DNA from: Engelhardtia mirabilis
Lineage (GTDB): Bacteria; Planctomycetota; UBA1135; GCA-002686595
DNA: 64,000 nucleotides
Reading direction: 5' to 3'
Assembly: GCF_007748095.1 (NCBI RefSeq)
Contig: NZ_CP036287.1
Coordinates: 3,162,001 to 3,226,000, forward strand
The translations under genes and the position numbers were made by a program. Below are positions 27,994 through 36,447 of this stretch, piece after piece. The notes below the pieces were generated by a model, which was not told where the DNA came from, searched no databases, and saw nothing but the letters and a program-made list of their open reading frames with translations. Within the stretch, counting starts at the first letter, position 1. Each line of letters begins with the position of its first letter.

Positions 27994-29829
27994 CTAGCGA
28001 CCACTGCCGATCAGCGGCACGTTGCGGGAGGGCGTCCTGGGTGAGGAGCGCTCGTGCTGGCCCCCTCGTTCGCGGAACAGGTGCAGGATCCGTGCCCGGG
28101 CCAGCTCATCGTGGTCCGTGTCCGGGAACCCCCGCGGTAGCCAGCGCGGCTCGCCGGGCTGCTCGTGGATCAGGATCTGCGCGCCCGGGATGCCGCGGAA
28201 GTGCCGCTCCTCGGCCCGGGTGCTGCCGCCGAACAGGTCGTCGAGCTCGAACAGCATCTCGACCGTGCGGATCAGCGAATCCACGGACACGCCGCGCTCG
28301 ACGAAGATGTGGTCCACCTCGAGGCGACGGCAGACCTGAGCCATGTAGGCCCGCGAGCGCCAGTCCAGGACCGTGGCGTAGGTCGGACCGAGGTCGCTGT
28401 CGAAGCAGCGCGCGGTGCCCTCCTCCTCGCCCCCGGACGACCAAACCGCGCGCTCGAACCAGTGCCAGGGACCGACCCAGAAGCCGTCGACTCGCGGGGT
28501 GGCCTGGGCGCGGGCGGCGCTGAAGGCGCGCCGAAGTCCGAACAGCAGGCTGCGGCGGTGCAGCCGGGCCGATCGTCGGCGAGGGGCGTGTCCGGGCTCG
28601 TCCGGCCCGGCCCCGGCGGTCATCCGCTCGCGCGGGTGCGGTGCGAGGGCCAGCTCCTGGGCCTCTCCGAGGTTGACGCGCACGTCACCGGCGCGGCGGC
28701 GCCGCCGTCCCCACTGGAGGCCGAAGTCGACCTGTCGCAAGCGATTCGCCAGGCGCCCGGATTGGGGCGGACGCATCGCGGCGCGCAGGGTGACCGGAGC
28801 GCGGCGGGCCCGCGAGAAGCTCCAGCGAGCGGCAGTGACCTGCGCCGTCAGCGACAGGGCCGCCAGCGCCGCGGCCGCCCCCCAACCGGCCAGAAGGGCT
28901 CCCATTCCGCCGGTGAAGGTGAGCGGTGGGATGGCGATCGTGCCCAGGGTGGCGGGTTCGCCGCGGGCCGCCAGTACCACGGCCAGGGCACAGCCGATCC
29001 CGCCCAGGGTCCGCAGGCGCAGAGCGGTCAGGAACGAGCAGGTTCGCAGCCTGGCCTCGGCTGCCGTGTTCCAGGCCACCTGCAGATCGACCCCGATTGG
29101 CAGACTCAAGAGGCCCAGGGCGAGGGCCGCCGCACACAGTCCGAGCAGCACCATCCACGGCGTCGGGCTGAAGAGCGCGAGGGCGCTCCAACCCAGGACC
29201 AACCCGCCTTGGAGGGCGTGCTCCTGCTCGGGCCTCAGGCTTCCGCGGCGGCGCAAGGGCTCGTAGAGGCCGTCGTGGATGGTGCCCAGGGTCAGCACGG
29301 CGAAGCCGCAAGTGAGCGCCGCGGCGGCGATCCAGACGCCACCCACGAGCAGCGCGTGCAGCAGGAAGACGCGGGTGTGTAGATCGGCCGCGAAGCGTTG
29401 CGGGAGGTCCGAAGCCAGCAGGAAGGAGGCCGCCACGACCCAGGGCGCCACCGCTGTCGCGATCAAGAGCCCCGGCACCGCCCGCGGCAACTCGGGCACT
29501 CCGCGCAGGTCGGCACCGCCCTGGAACGATGCTGACCTGAGGCGACTGAGGGTGCGCTGTCCCGCAATGCCGAGGCGCGCCGTCAGGCTCCGCGGCCAGC
29601 GCAAGAGCCGGCCCAGGGCCGGCCCCTGAAGCGCGCGGAAGAGGGCGATGAACGCCACCCAGGCCGGAACCAGGGACCACTCGGCGGGCAGCCGGCGGCC
29701 GATCAGCTCGATCGCGACCAGACCCAGGACGACCCCGGCGGCGGCCAGGCCCTCCGAGCTGCGGATCCAATGGGCGGTGCGTGAGGCTCGGGTGCGAAGG
29801 GTCTCGGTCAAGGCGCTCTCCGACTCCAT
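27994..29829 (-). CDS. Large polytopic membrane protein of unknown function
   Basis: A 611-residue protein. The first 330 residues hold roughly eight to ten hydrophobic segments (for example GVVLGLVAIELIGRRLP, GLLIATAVAPWVVAASFLLAS, LLGLCAAALALGLLSLPIGV). The last 250 residues are soluble and charged, with HWFERAVWSSGG, YMAQVCRRLEVDHIFVERGV and a final Arg-rich tail. The soluble part carries aromatic residues and may be a cytoplasmic domain of unknown enzyme type. No family was recognised. It shares an operon with the 93-residue gene 24 bases downstream. Confidence 0.5.
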   Translation of the reverse strand: MESESALTETLRTRASRTAHWIRSSEGLAAAGVVLGLVAIELIGRRLPAEWSLVPAWVAFIALFRALQGPALGRLLRWPRSLTARLGIAGQRTLSRLRSASFQGGADLRGVPELPRAVPGLLIATAVAPWVVAASFLLASDLPQRFAADLHTRVFLLHALLVGGVWIAAAALTCGFAVLTLGTIHDGLYEPLRRRGSLRPEQEHALQGGLVLGWSALALFSPTPWMVLLGLCAAALALGLLSLPIGVDLQVAWNTAAEARLRTCSFLTALRLRTLGGIGCALAVVLAARGEPATLGTIAIPPLTFTGGMGALLAGWGAAAALAALSLTAQVTAARWSFSRARRAPVTLRAAMRPPQSGRLANRLRQVDFGLQWGRRRRRAGDVRVNLGEAQELALAPHPRERMTAGAGPDEPGHAPRRRSARLHRRSLLFGLRRAFSAARAQATPRVDGFWVGPWHWFERAVWSSGGEEEGTARCFDSDLGPTYATVLDWRSRAYMAQVCRRLEVDHIFVERGVSVDSLIRTVEMLFELDDLFGGSTRAEERHFRGIPGAQILIHEQPGEPRWLPRGFPDTDHDELARARILHLFRERGGQHERSSPRTPSRNVPLIGSGR

Positions 29830-29971
29830 TGTCGGCTGAAGGCGCCGATCGGGCCAGACCCTACGAGGAACGCAGTGGCACCTTCACCGCTGCATTCCTC
29901 TTGCGAGCACCCGATCCCCGAACGGTCCCGGATCGCCCCGCCTCGCCCCCTTGACCGGGGGGCGCTCCATC

Positions 29972-31417
29972 TCAGTGCAGGACGACCGTCAGGGCCGAGC
30001 TCGTTTCCGGCGTCTGGATCAGCGCCGCCGAGGCCGAGTCCTGTTGCAGCAGCACCGCGTGGATGCCGATGCGGGTGCCGCTGAGTCCGGGGATCGGCGC
30101 GCTGACCACCTTGAAGGGCCCACCCTGCAGGGTCGTGCCCCCGTGGGTGCGCACCTTGTCGCCGTAGTCGAAGACGTCGTTGAAGCCGACGTCGGCGATC
30201 TTGAACGGCTCGAACAGGCCGAAGTCGGCCCCCAGGAAGGCGAGGGTGCAGGCGTCGATGTTCACGTGCAGCTGCTGCAGGCCGGCGCGCACGGTGTCGA
30301 TCGGCGGCGCGGTCGAGGTGCCCGGCATCGGCGTGCCGGTCTGGTCGTCCCACGAGAAGGGCGTCTGCAGCATCGTCTGGGCCGGCGTGCAACTGATCAT
30401 GGCCAGGGCCGAGTTCAGGGTCAGGCCCGGGTTGAAGGCGCTCGACGACGGGTTCGACTCAGCGCCGCTGAGGCGATCCATCAGGCGCAGGTCGACCTTG
30501 CTGATGGGCTCCGATGCCACGCGCCAGTCGGCTCCGCCGGCGCCGACGCCGCCGTCCTTCACGCCCTGCAACACGGGCTGATCGATGGCGATGCCCGAGA
30601 TGAACTCGGAGCCGGGCTGCAACGCGGTCCCGAACAGGGCCCCGCTGCTAGCGAAGGTCAAGCGCGTGTGGTTGACCATTCCGGTCACCTCCGGCGGAGC
30701 GCCGAACAGGGCCGTGCCGAACTGGCTGTTGCCGTTGGTCACCCCACCCGGCGCACCGGGCGTGGTGCTGGTCGTCTCGTTGTTCGAGAACATCCAGTAC
30801 TGCTTGTTGGTCGTGCCGTAGTTCATCGGCGCCTGGACCTCGAAGATCATGTGCGCGAGCAGCGGCGTGGTCTGTGACCCCGAGCTGGCCACCGGGTCGA
30901 CCCCGAGGCGGTTCTGCACCCCGACCGAACCGAGGAATTGGAAGGCGACGGTCCAGGTGAAGCCCTGGTTGAGGGAGCCGGCCGTGGTGGCGCTGATCAG
31001 GCCTGGCACGATCGTCGCCGCGGTCGAGGTGTAGAGGTTGCCGGTCGTGCCGATGAACGGGCTGAAGCAGGCGTCGTCGGCCAGGGAGTCGGAGACCTGG
31101 GACCCGACGGAGACCATGCCGATGTCGAGGCCCGGGACGGTGTTCGCGCCGCCCCAGGCCTGGGTCACGCGGAACCATGTGACTTCGGTGGTCCCGTCTT
31201 CGCTGCGACCGCCCTGGCTGCGGTCGATCGAGTAGCAGTGACGCACCGAGGCCGAGGTCACCGGGCCGCCAGACAGGGTGGAGAGGAAGGCGGGACCGAC
31301 GACCAGCTCGGCCTGACCGTCGGTGAGGTTCAGCCAGTTGATGTCTGGGGCCGATTGCGCGACCGCGGGCGAGGCCAGCGCGGGCAAGGAGGCGAGTGCG
31401 AAGGGGAGCAGTCTCAT
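29972..31417 (-). CDS. Large secreted protein of unknown function
   Basis: A 481-residue exported protein with a signal peptide (RLLPFALASLPALASPAVAQ, cleavage near residue 21). The mature domain is poor in charged residues, rich in Gly, Thr, Ser and Asn, with hints of beta strands (GLDIGMVSVGSQVSD, FTWTVAFQFLGSVG, FNDVFDYGDKVRTHG). A few Cys are spread out. It resembles the secreted low-charge proteins common in this type of genome, without a named family. The upstream open frame to 31504 has no signal sequence, so the ATG before MRLLPF was chosen. Confidence 0.5.
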   Translation of the reverse strand: MRLLPFALASLPALASPAVAQSAPDINWLNLTDGQAELVVGPAFLSTLSGGPVTSASVRHCYSIDRSQGGRSEDGTTEVTWFRVTQAWGGANTVPGLDIGMVSVGSQVSDSLADDACFSPFIGTTGNLYTSTAATIVPGLISATTAGSLNQGFTWTVAFQFLGSVGVQNRLGVDPVASSGSQTTPLLAHMIFEVQAPMNYGTTNKQYWMFSNNETTSTTPGAPGGVTNGNSQFGTALFGAPPEVTGMVNHTRLTFASSGALFGTALQPGSEFISGIAIDQPVLQGVKDGGVGAGGADWRVASEPISKVDLRLMDRLSGAESNPSSSAFNPGLTLNSALAMISCTPAQTMLQTPFSWDDQTGTPMPGTSTAPPIDTVRAGLQQLHVNIDACTLAFLGADFGLFEPFKIADVGFNDVFDYGDKVRTHGGTTLQGGPFKVVSAPIPGLSGTRIGIHAVLLQQDSASAALIQTPETSSALTVVLH

Positions 31418-31744
31418 GGAGTCAGCCAAGGGATCCGAGGTGGAAGTGGGGCCCGCAAGAGGGCCGGGCGGTAGGTCCCATGGAGTAGGGCGACGGACGC
31501 CCAACGTTTCGTCGATCTCTGAGAAAGCAAAGTCCTGGCCAGCGCGCAGGCGGCGATCCGACGCGGTCCGGACACCCCTCTCGCGCGCCGAGCCCGAGCC
31601 GAGTCATCGCGGCTCGTTCCGCTGCACGTCGGCGATCGCCCCGGTATCGCCCCGGCAATCCACACGGGCGGCACTAGCCACTTCACCGGCGCGCTCCAAA
31701 CGGGAGGTCGCGCAGGCCAGGGGGTGCGACGGCCAGCGGCGGTT
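31418..31744. other. Intergenic region left of the integrated element
   Basis: 327 bases between the secreted-protein start and the tRNA-Arg 3' half. It should hold the promoter of the gene at 29972-31417. I see no repeat or gene. Confidence 0.4.
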
Positions 31745-31789
31745 TGGCGCGCCCGCCAGGATTCGAACCTGGGACCGTCCGATTAGAAG
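31745..31789 (-). tRNA. 3' half of a split tRNA-Arg (TCT), left end of the element
   Basis: On the minus strand this is a tRNA from the anticodon loop to the encoded CCA: CTTCTAA loop, anticodon-stem 3' arm TCGG, variable region, a T arm with GGTTCGAATCC and a final CGGGCGC acceptor strand, then G and CCA. The 5' half (48561-48599) begins GCGCCCG, the exact partner of CGGGCGC. The two halves combine to a complete tRNA-Arg(TCT) resembling E. coli argU. No 5' half lies next to this fragment, so the gene is broken here. Confidence 0.88.
31783..31789. other. Left attachment site core of the integrated element
   Basis: TTAGAAG, the same seven bases as at 48561-48567. In the tRNA these seven bases are the entire anticodon loop. 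Outside is the tRNA 3' half, inside is element DNA. Confidence 0.85.
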
Positions 31790-31879
31790 GGAGCGGAGCT
31801 GCGGCCGTAAGTCGTGGCGGGGCCACCGCTCCGGCCGGTCGGCTTCGGCGCGCGGAAGGTCGGCGTAAGGGATGGAGGG

Positions 31880-32653
31880 CTACTTCTTGCTCAGCAGCTC
31901 GACCATCATCGCCTTCCGCTGGCGCTCCTCGATCTCCGGGTCCACGACCTGGATGAACTCGACCGCGCTGAACCCGTCGCCACGCTTCCGATTCTGCGGT
32001 GGCTCCAGGCCCTCGATGAGCAGGGCCTCCATCGTGGCGATGAGGTTCTCGATGTTGAACGTCTCGCTCGGGCTGTCCGCCAGCGTCCCATCCGACGTTA
32101 CGGGCAGAATCCCGAACCACGAGAAGCGATCCCACCGCCCGCCGAGGCGGTCGGTCGTGTGCTGCCGGAGCCGCTGGCCCATCGCTTGGTCCGTGGTCCG
32201 ACCCACGTATACGACCTCCCGGCGGTCGTGGAGGAGGTACACCCCGCGCTGCCCCATGAAGTCCACGCTGCTGCTCCCGGGCTGCTGCTGCCCGAGGAGC
32301 CTGGGCTTCTCCCACAGGACCCGCTCCCGGAGCCAGTACATGCCGAAGGCGTTGATCAGGCCGGTCTCCGGCTCGTCCTCATCCTCGCTCGGGGACACGG
32401 CCTCCGACGGCACCTTGGGCACCTGCCCGCGAAGGCGGTAGACGCCCCGGCTGACCCTCTCGAAGGGCGATTGGTCCCCGTCGTTCTTGAGAGAGATGGA
32501 GAGTTGGGCCGCGACGGTGGAGGCCGGGGTCGCACCGAGGTTCTCCCGGAGCCCCTGCTGGGCGACCTCCTGGGCGATCTGGTTGTAGTGGAGGGGCTCC
32601 GTAGCCCCTTCGAGCACCTTGACGATCGCTTCGTGCCAGCTGAGTTCGGTCAT
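31880..32653 (-). CDS. HARE-HTH + GIY-YIG nuclease-domain protein
   Basis: A 257-residue two-domain protein. Residues 1-75 match the HARE-HTH fold (MTELSWHEAIVKVLEGATEP... LHYNQIAQEVAQQG... ERVSRGVYRL), found in restriction and chromatin proteins. Residues 137-240 have GIY-YIG nuclease marks: GVYLL (137-141), VYVGR (148-152), a catalytic-type Arg at 161 and a downstream NIENLIATMEALLIE with the conserved Glu. This combination suggests DNA recognition joined to DNA cutting, as in restriction or anti-invader systems; the specificity is unknown. It is the outermost element gene on the left, with its 3' end 90 bases from the core. The replacement tRNA-Arg is just upstream. Confidence 0.7.
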   Translation of the reverse strand: MTELSWHEAIVKVLEGATEPLHYNQIAQEVAQQGLRENLGATPASTVAAQLSISLKNDGDQSPFERVSRGVYRLRGQVPKVPSEAVSPSEDEDEPETGLINAFGMYWLRERVLWEKPRLLGQQQPGSSSVDFMGQRGVYLLHDRREVVYVGRTTDQAMGQRLRQHTTDRLGGRWDRFSWFGILPVTSDGTLADSPSETFNIENLIATMEALLIEGLEPPQNRKRGDGFSAVEFIQVVDPEIEERQRKAMMVELLSKK

Positions 32654-32678
32654 GTCGGGGATCGGCTGCGGACTGCGG

Positions 32679-32755
32679 TGGTACCCCCGGCTGGACTCGA
32701 ACCAGCAACCTTCGCATTAGAAGTGCGGTGCACTATCCAATTGTGCTACGGGGGC
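32679..32755 (-). tRNA. tRNA-Arg (anticodon TCT), intact, carried by the element
   Basis: On the minus strand the full cloverleaf is present: acceptor GCCCCCG paired with CGGGGGT (first pair G-U), D arm with GTGC, anticodon stem-loop CCGCA-CTTCTAA-TGCGA (the outermost stem pair is a mismatch, as in the split tRNA), T arm with GCTGG-TTCGAGT-CCAGC, discriminator A and encoded CCA. The sequence differs clearly from the split host tRNA but has the same anticodon and the same 7-base loop. It lies between the HARE-HTH/GIY-YIG gene and the PLD-nuclease gene. Confidence 0.92.
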
Positions 32756-32841
32756 GCGACCCTAGGGTACCTGGCGGCCGGAGGGGGTCCTAGCCTGCGA
32801 CCGGCTGGCATCGGGCGCGTGGGGTCCCTACGTTGGCGCCG

Positions 32842-34011
32842 ATGGCGGAGTACCTCGACTCCAGCGGCGGCGCCCCCGAGCAGGCCCTTGGGCACTGGCT
32901 CGCAGCCGCCCTTGTGCCCGGTGTGCGCGCGCTGCGACTCCAGACGGGGTTCTTCTCGATCGGGTCGCTTCGCGATCACCTGGAGACGCTCCGGGATGTC
33001 GAGGTCGTCCGGCTCGTCCTCGGATCGAACGCTCCCGAGCAGCCGACGGTCGAGGACATCCGCGCGCTCCTCCCGCTGCTGACCGATCCTGCGAGCCGAT
33101 CCCTGACGATCGTCAGCTGCGCCGGACCCGCTCTGTTCCACCCAAAGACCATTCACTTGGTCGCGCCCGATGGCACTGCCCGGGGATACGCGGGATCCGC
33201 GAACATGACCGAGGCAGGCCTCGGCTTGAACATCGAAGCGGGCGTGGTTCTCGGGCCGGAGAGCGCGGATGCCCTTGCGGCGATGGCCGCCGCGATCGAC
33301 TCATGGGCGGCGAGGAACGACGAGGGGGTGTTCCACGTTCGCAACGGCGACGACCTCGATGCCCTGCTGGACCAGGGAGTGCTCCAGACGGCCGCGCATC
33401 GCCGGGCCTCCAGGACCGCGAGCCGAGCAGCTGGCGAAGCCCGTCGCCGAGTGCCCGGGCTCCGCCGCGATCGACTCTGGCGCCCGGCAACGCGCATCGC
33501 TGCCGACGGGACTGGAGAGGAAGCGGCCGAGGCCGTAGCGGAAGGAACCCCCGGGCCGACGCGGGGCAGGGTCGAGCACCTCCGATGGTGCAAGCGGTTG
33601 AAGCGCTCCGATGCCCAGCAAGTCCCGGCGGGGACGAACCCCACGGGTAAGCTGCGCCTCGCGCAGGCACGCTTCCCGATCGACCAACAGAGGTACTTCC
33701 GGGAGGAGTTCTTCGGCGACGCGACCTGGGCTGAGGTCGAGCGCAGGGGGACTCTCTACGAGGAGTGCAGCGTGCCCTTCTCCGTCTCGATCCACGGGGT
33801 GGACCTCGGCGAGCAGGTCCTGCGCGTAGACCACGCCTCGCACCGCGTCGCGGACCAGAACAACGTGCCCACCGTGCTCGGGTGGGGGCCGGTGCTCGGC
33901 CGCCACCTGCGAGAGCACTCGGAGGTCGACAACTGGGTTGTGATCGAGCGGCACGAGGACGGCACCTACTCGCTCGCGATCACGGACCAGCGCCCCGGTT
34001 GGGCACCCTAG
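32842..34011 (+). CDS. PLD-family restriction endonuclease (NgoFVII/BfiI-like)
   Basis: This 389-residue protein resembles metal-independent restriction enzymes of the phospholipase-D fold. A single HKD-like motif is seen: H100-P-K102, then a D110 and G118-S119-A-N121, so it would act as a dimer like BfiI. A low-complexity Arg-rich linker (about 190-250) leads to a C-terminal DNA-recognition-like domain beginning near KRLKRSDAQQVPAGTNPTGK, followed by REEFFGDATW, matching the B3-like domain of NgoFVII-type enzymes. It is convergent with an adenine methyltransferase, and their stop codons overlap in CTAG. The ATG was chosen over a TTG nine bases earlier. The linker's composition is odd but I see no firm frameshift. 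Confidence 0.72.
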   Translation: MAEYLDSSGGAPEQALGHWLAAALVPGVRALRLQTGFFSIGSLRDHLETLRDVEVVRLVLGSNAPEQPTVEDIRALLPLLTDPASRSLTIVSCAGPALFHPKTIHLVAPDGTARGYAGSANMTEAGLGLNIEAGVVLGPESADALAAMAAAIDSWAARNDEGVFHVRNGDDLDALLDQGVLQTAAHRRASRTASRAAGEARRRVPGLRRDRLWRPATRIAADGTGEEAAEAVAEGTPGPTRGRVEHLRWCKRLKRSDAQQVPAGTNPTGKLRLAQARFPIDQQRYFREEFFGDATWAEVERRGTLYEECSVPFSVSIHGVDLGEQVLRVDHASHRVADQNNVPTVLGWGPVLGRHLREHSEVDNWVVIERHEDGTYSLAITDQRPGWAP

Positions 34012-35630
34012 GTCCGCATGCGCCGCGCTAGCAGTCGGGCCCGAGCGCCTTCGAGGATCGGGAGCAGGTCGGCAAACCCGGGCACGCGCTTGCAGAGGCG
34101 CTCGTCCACGGCACTGCGCACCACCTCGCCGCCGTCGCGCTGCCCACCCGCCGCACGGCTCTCCTCGTCGAGGGCGGCAAGGTCGCCCGCCATGTCCGCG
34201 ACGGGCACGAGCAAGCGGGCGATCTCCGAGGGGATGAGTTCCAAGACGCCGCCGCCGTAGGTTCGGCCCTCCAACTCGGTCGAGAGAAGGGTCAGAGTGT
34301 TCTGGAAGCCAGCCGCGAGGTCCCGCGCCCTCCCCGCGAACTTGGGCAGCATCTCGCCCCGGTAGATCGTGTCCGTGGTCAGGACGCCTGCCTCGTTCAG
34401 CAGCAGGCGGTGGTAGAGGTGCGCGCGCTTGGTCATCATCAGCGCGCCCGACTTGATGTGCGGAACGCGGTACCACGGCTCGCGGATGCGGCACTTGTAC
34501 CGGGTGGGCAGGCCCTCGGCCTCGCCGCGCGAGAGGTAGGCCACCGCACCGTTGATGGGCGCCGGGCGATCGGCTGAGAAGTCGAGGAGCCACGCGCGAC
34601 TCCCGGCCCGCCTCGCGGCGGCGTGGTCGCCCTTGCGGAAGACGATGCCGGGGCAGTCTGACGTGCGGGCGACGAACGGCCGAGCCCAGGCGTCGAGGTC
34701 ATGCTCGCGTCGCGTCATGTCGTCCACCGTGAAGAAGCCGTTGGCTCCGGTGACGATGGAGACCTCGATTCGGGCCACCTTGCCCAGTGCGTGGATCCCG
34801 GGGAGGTCGCGCGCGGCTTGGAACGCCGCCGCCTCGTCCTCGGTCAAGTAGTACCGCGTCCAGGACGGCGCGTGGTCCGGCACGGTGTGCTTCCATCGCG
34901 TCTCGTGTCCGGGTTGGTGTTCGCAGAAGGTCACGCTCCGCGCGGTCGCCCCGCGTTGGGCGCGCCTGCCGCTCAACACCACCACGTCCTGCAGCAGCTC
35001 CGCGAAGGTGTCCCTTGGGAAGAGGTCCACCTGGAGCGATGCAAAGTGCCGGACGAGGTACGACCGGAACGCACCGGCCGAGACCGTCGAGACGAACTCG
35101 CTGGGGAGCACTAGCGCGAACGCCCCGCCGGGCCGGAGCCTTGACAGCGAGACGATCGCGAAGGGAATCCAAAGGTTCGACACACCGCGCAGCTCGATGC
35201 CCAGCCGCGCTGCTTGGCGCTCGAACAGCTCACGCTGGCGGGGTTCGACGAACTGGTAGCGGACGAAGGGCGGGTTGCCGACGACGGCATCGAAGGCGGC
35301 AGAGCTTCGCTCTGACCAGTCGAAGAAGCACCTCTCTTCAACGGTGCCGCCAAGGCGGTGCCGTCGAAGGGTTGCCGCGCACTTCGATGCCTCGGCATCG
35401 TTCAGCTCGACGGCCGTTACCTTGGGTGGCGGGATGACCCCGCCGTCGCGCGCCTCGGCGAGCCCACGGAGGAACGCCCCGTCACCGGCCGAGGGTTCGA
35501 GCCAGGTCACGGCGCCGCCCGCGTCGCGCGTCAGGGAGCGGACCCGACGAATGCAGAAGTCCACGACGGGGCCTGCGGTGTAGTAGCCGCCGCGCAGCTT
35601 GTCGGCTGTGACTTCGTTGATGAGCTTCAA
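34008..35630 (-). CDS. N6-adenine DNA methyltransferase (restriction-modification)
   Basis: A 540-residue DNA methyltransferase adding a methyl group from S-adenosylmethionine to adenine. SAM-binding motif I is LEPSAGDGAFL (44-54) and the catalytic motif IV is NPPF (119-122). The beginning, KLINEVTADKLRGGYYT, is typical of this Eco57I-like family. It starts at a TTG preceded by GGGGG, because the downstream ATGs would remove the conserved start and the upstream open frame is unrelated to the family. The C-terminal half is probably the target-recognition part. With the convergent PLD nuclease it likely makes a restriction-modification pair, with the methyltransferase protecting host DNA. Confidence 0.82.
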   Translation of the reverse strand: MKLINEVTADKLRGGYYTAGPVVDFCIRRVRSLTRDAGGAVTWLEPSAGDGAFLRGLAEARDGGVIPPPKVTAVELNDAEASKCAATLRRHRLGGTVEERCFFDWSERSSAAFDAVVGNPPFVRYQFVEPRQRELFERQAARLGIELRGVSNLWIPFAIVSLSRLRPGGAFALVLPSEFVSTVSAGAFRSYLVRHFASLQVDLFPRDTFAELLQDVVVLSGRRAQRGATARSVTFCEHQPGHETRWKHTVPDHAPSWTRYYLTEDEAAAFQAARDLPGIHALGKVARIEVSIVTGANGFFTVDDMTRREHDLDAWARPFVARTSDCPGIVFRKGDHAAARRAGSRAWLLDFSADRPAPINGAVAYLSRGEAEGLPTRYKCRIREPWYRVPHIKSGALMMTKRAHLYHRLLLNEAGVLTTDTIYRGEMLPKFAGRARDLAAGFQNTLTLLSTELEGRTYGGGVLELIPSEIARLLVPVADMAGDLAALDEESRAAGGQRDGGEVVRSAVDERLCKRVPGFADLLPILEGARARLLARRMRT

Positions 35631-35692
35631 TGTGCCCCCGTCATGCAGAACGCGGTGTGCCGGATCAAGTGCGAGCTGAGCAACCCGCGCGG

Positions 35693-35899
35693 CTACTTCT
35701 TGCGCCGGTTGTAGGGGCTCTGGTTGACCGGCTTGAGCGACACGCCCAGCTCGCTCGCGTGCGAGTAGACGGCCGCCTTCGACCGCCCCAGCTCGTGGGC
35801 GATGAGTCCGGTCGGGGTGTTGCCCTTCGCCAGCTTGCGAAGCTGCGCGTCGGTGGGCGGGGTCCAGGGCTTGCCGCTGTTCTTCGGGGTCTTGGCCAT
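35693..35899 (-). CDS. Small HTH-like DNA-binding protein
   Basis: A 68-residue basic protein, MAKTPKNSGKPWTPPTDAQL..., ending SPYNRRKK. It belongs to a widespread short SANT/HTH-like family found in phages and bacteria, with a helix-turn-helix at about 22-50 (LRKLAKGNTPTGLIAHELG). It is on the same strand as the methyltransferase, 62 bases upstream, and could control the R-M genes in the manner of a C protein, though it is not a typical C protein. The upstream space contains two related palindromes. Confidence 0.65.
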   Translation of the reverse strand: MAKTPKNSGKPWTPPTDAQLRKLAKGNTPTGLIAHELGRSKAAVYSHASELGVSLKPVNQSPYNRRKK

Positions 35900-36127
35900 C
35901 TCGGGCTCCTTGGGTTCGGGTCGATGGCCGGACCCTAACAAGTACCGAACAGCGAATCGAGCGCCGAGTCTGCGAATCTCGGCGGTGGGCCGCGCCCCGG
36001 GCAGGCGCCCCTCCAGGCCGCACAGAGCGACTTCCTAGGGGTCCGTGGACCCGAGGTGCCCGATCCAGCGCGGCGGCCACGGGCGGGCTCCTGGGGCCTC
36101 CTGCGCGGTCGGCGGGCGGAAGGCGCA

Positions 36128-36144
36128 GCTGCCGATCTGACAGC
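36128..36144. promoter_or_regulatory. Putative operator, imperfect palindrome 1
   Basis: GCTGCCGATCTGACAGC, closely similar to the perfect palindrome 40 bases further on. Two such sites about four helix turns apart are typical of a repressor or activator operator pair. Confidence 0.5.
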
Positions 36145-36167
36145 GGAGGCCCGGACGCGGGCGGAGA

Positions 36168-36184
36168 GCTGCCAGTCTGGCAGC
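36168..36184. promoter_or_regulatory. Putative operator, perfect palindrome 2
   Basis: GCTGCCAGTCTGGCAGC, two 8-base arms with one central base. It lies 114 bases upstream of the zinc-ribbon gene and could control it, the opposite-strand HTH gene, or both. Confidence 0.55.
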
Positions 36185-36297
36185 CGCCGGACTGCCCAAG
36201 GCCCCTTGGTGGATTGGTACGGCTTTTGTTTGGGTGTCGGGATCGAACCGGCGGGGCTCGCTCGCCGTGAGCAACACCGCGAGGGGGAGGCCCCAAC

Positions 36298-36447
36298 ATG
36301 AAGGTCGTACTTGTCATCTGCCACCGCTGCCGCCACCAGGAGAAGGTCGAGATCCTGACCGAGGAGGAGAAGCGCGACCCGAGGGTGCCCCGCTCCCCGG
36401 TCCGTTGCCGGCGCTGCGGCAACCCCGACGTGGAGGTGCGCTCGTGA
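36298..36447 (+). CDS. Small zinc-ribbon protein
   Basis: A 49-residue protein that begins MKVVLVICHRCRHQEKVEIL and ends CGNPDVEVRS. Two Cys pairs, C8-x2-C11 and C37-x2-C40, make a likely zinc ribbon. Its TGA stop overlaps the GTG start of the DUF4062 gene (GTGA), so the two proteins are made together and probably act together. Not a family I can name. Confidence 0.7.
   Translation: MKVVLVICHRCRHQEKVEILTEEEKRDPRVPRSPVRCRRCGNPDVEVRS

Larger units (their letters stand above)
35900..36297. promoter_or_regulatory. Divergent control region between the R-M side and the DUF4062 side
   Basis: About 398 bases upstream of two oppositely directed gene sets. It contains the two 17-base palindromes listed separately and likely both promoters. 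No gene is supported. Confidence 0.5.

Noticed and set aside
31745..31789. Intact tRNA at the left border
   Set aside because: The sequence upstream of the anticodon loop on this side does not form a D arm or acceptor strand, so this is only a 3' half.
33390..33600. Possible frameshift in the PLD nuclease linker
   Set aside because: The Arg/Ala-rich linker looks unusual, but the conserved C-terminal domain follows in the same frame and no alternative frame restores a better linker.
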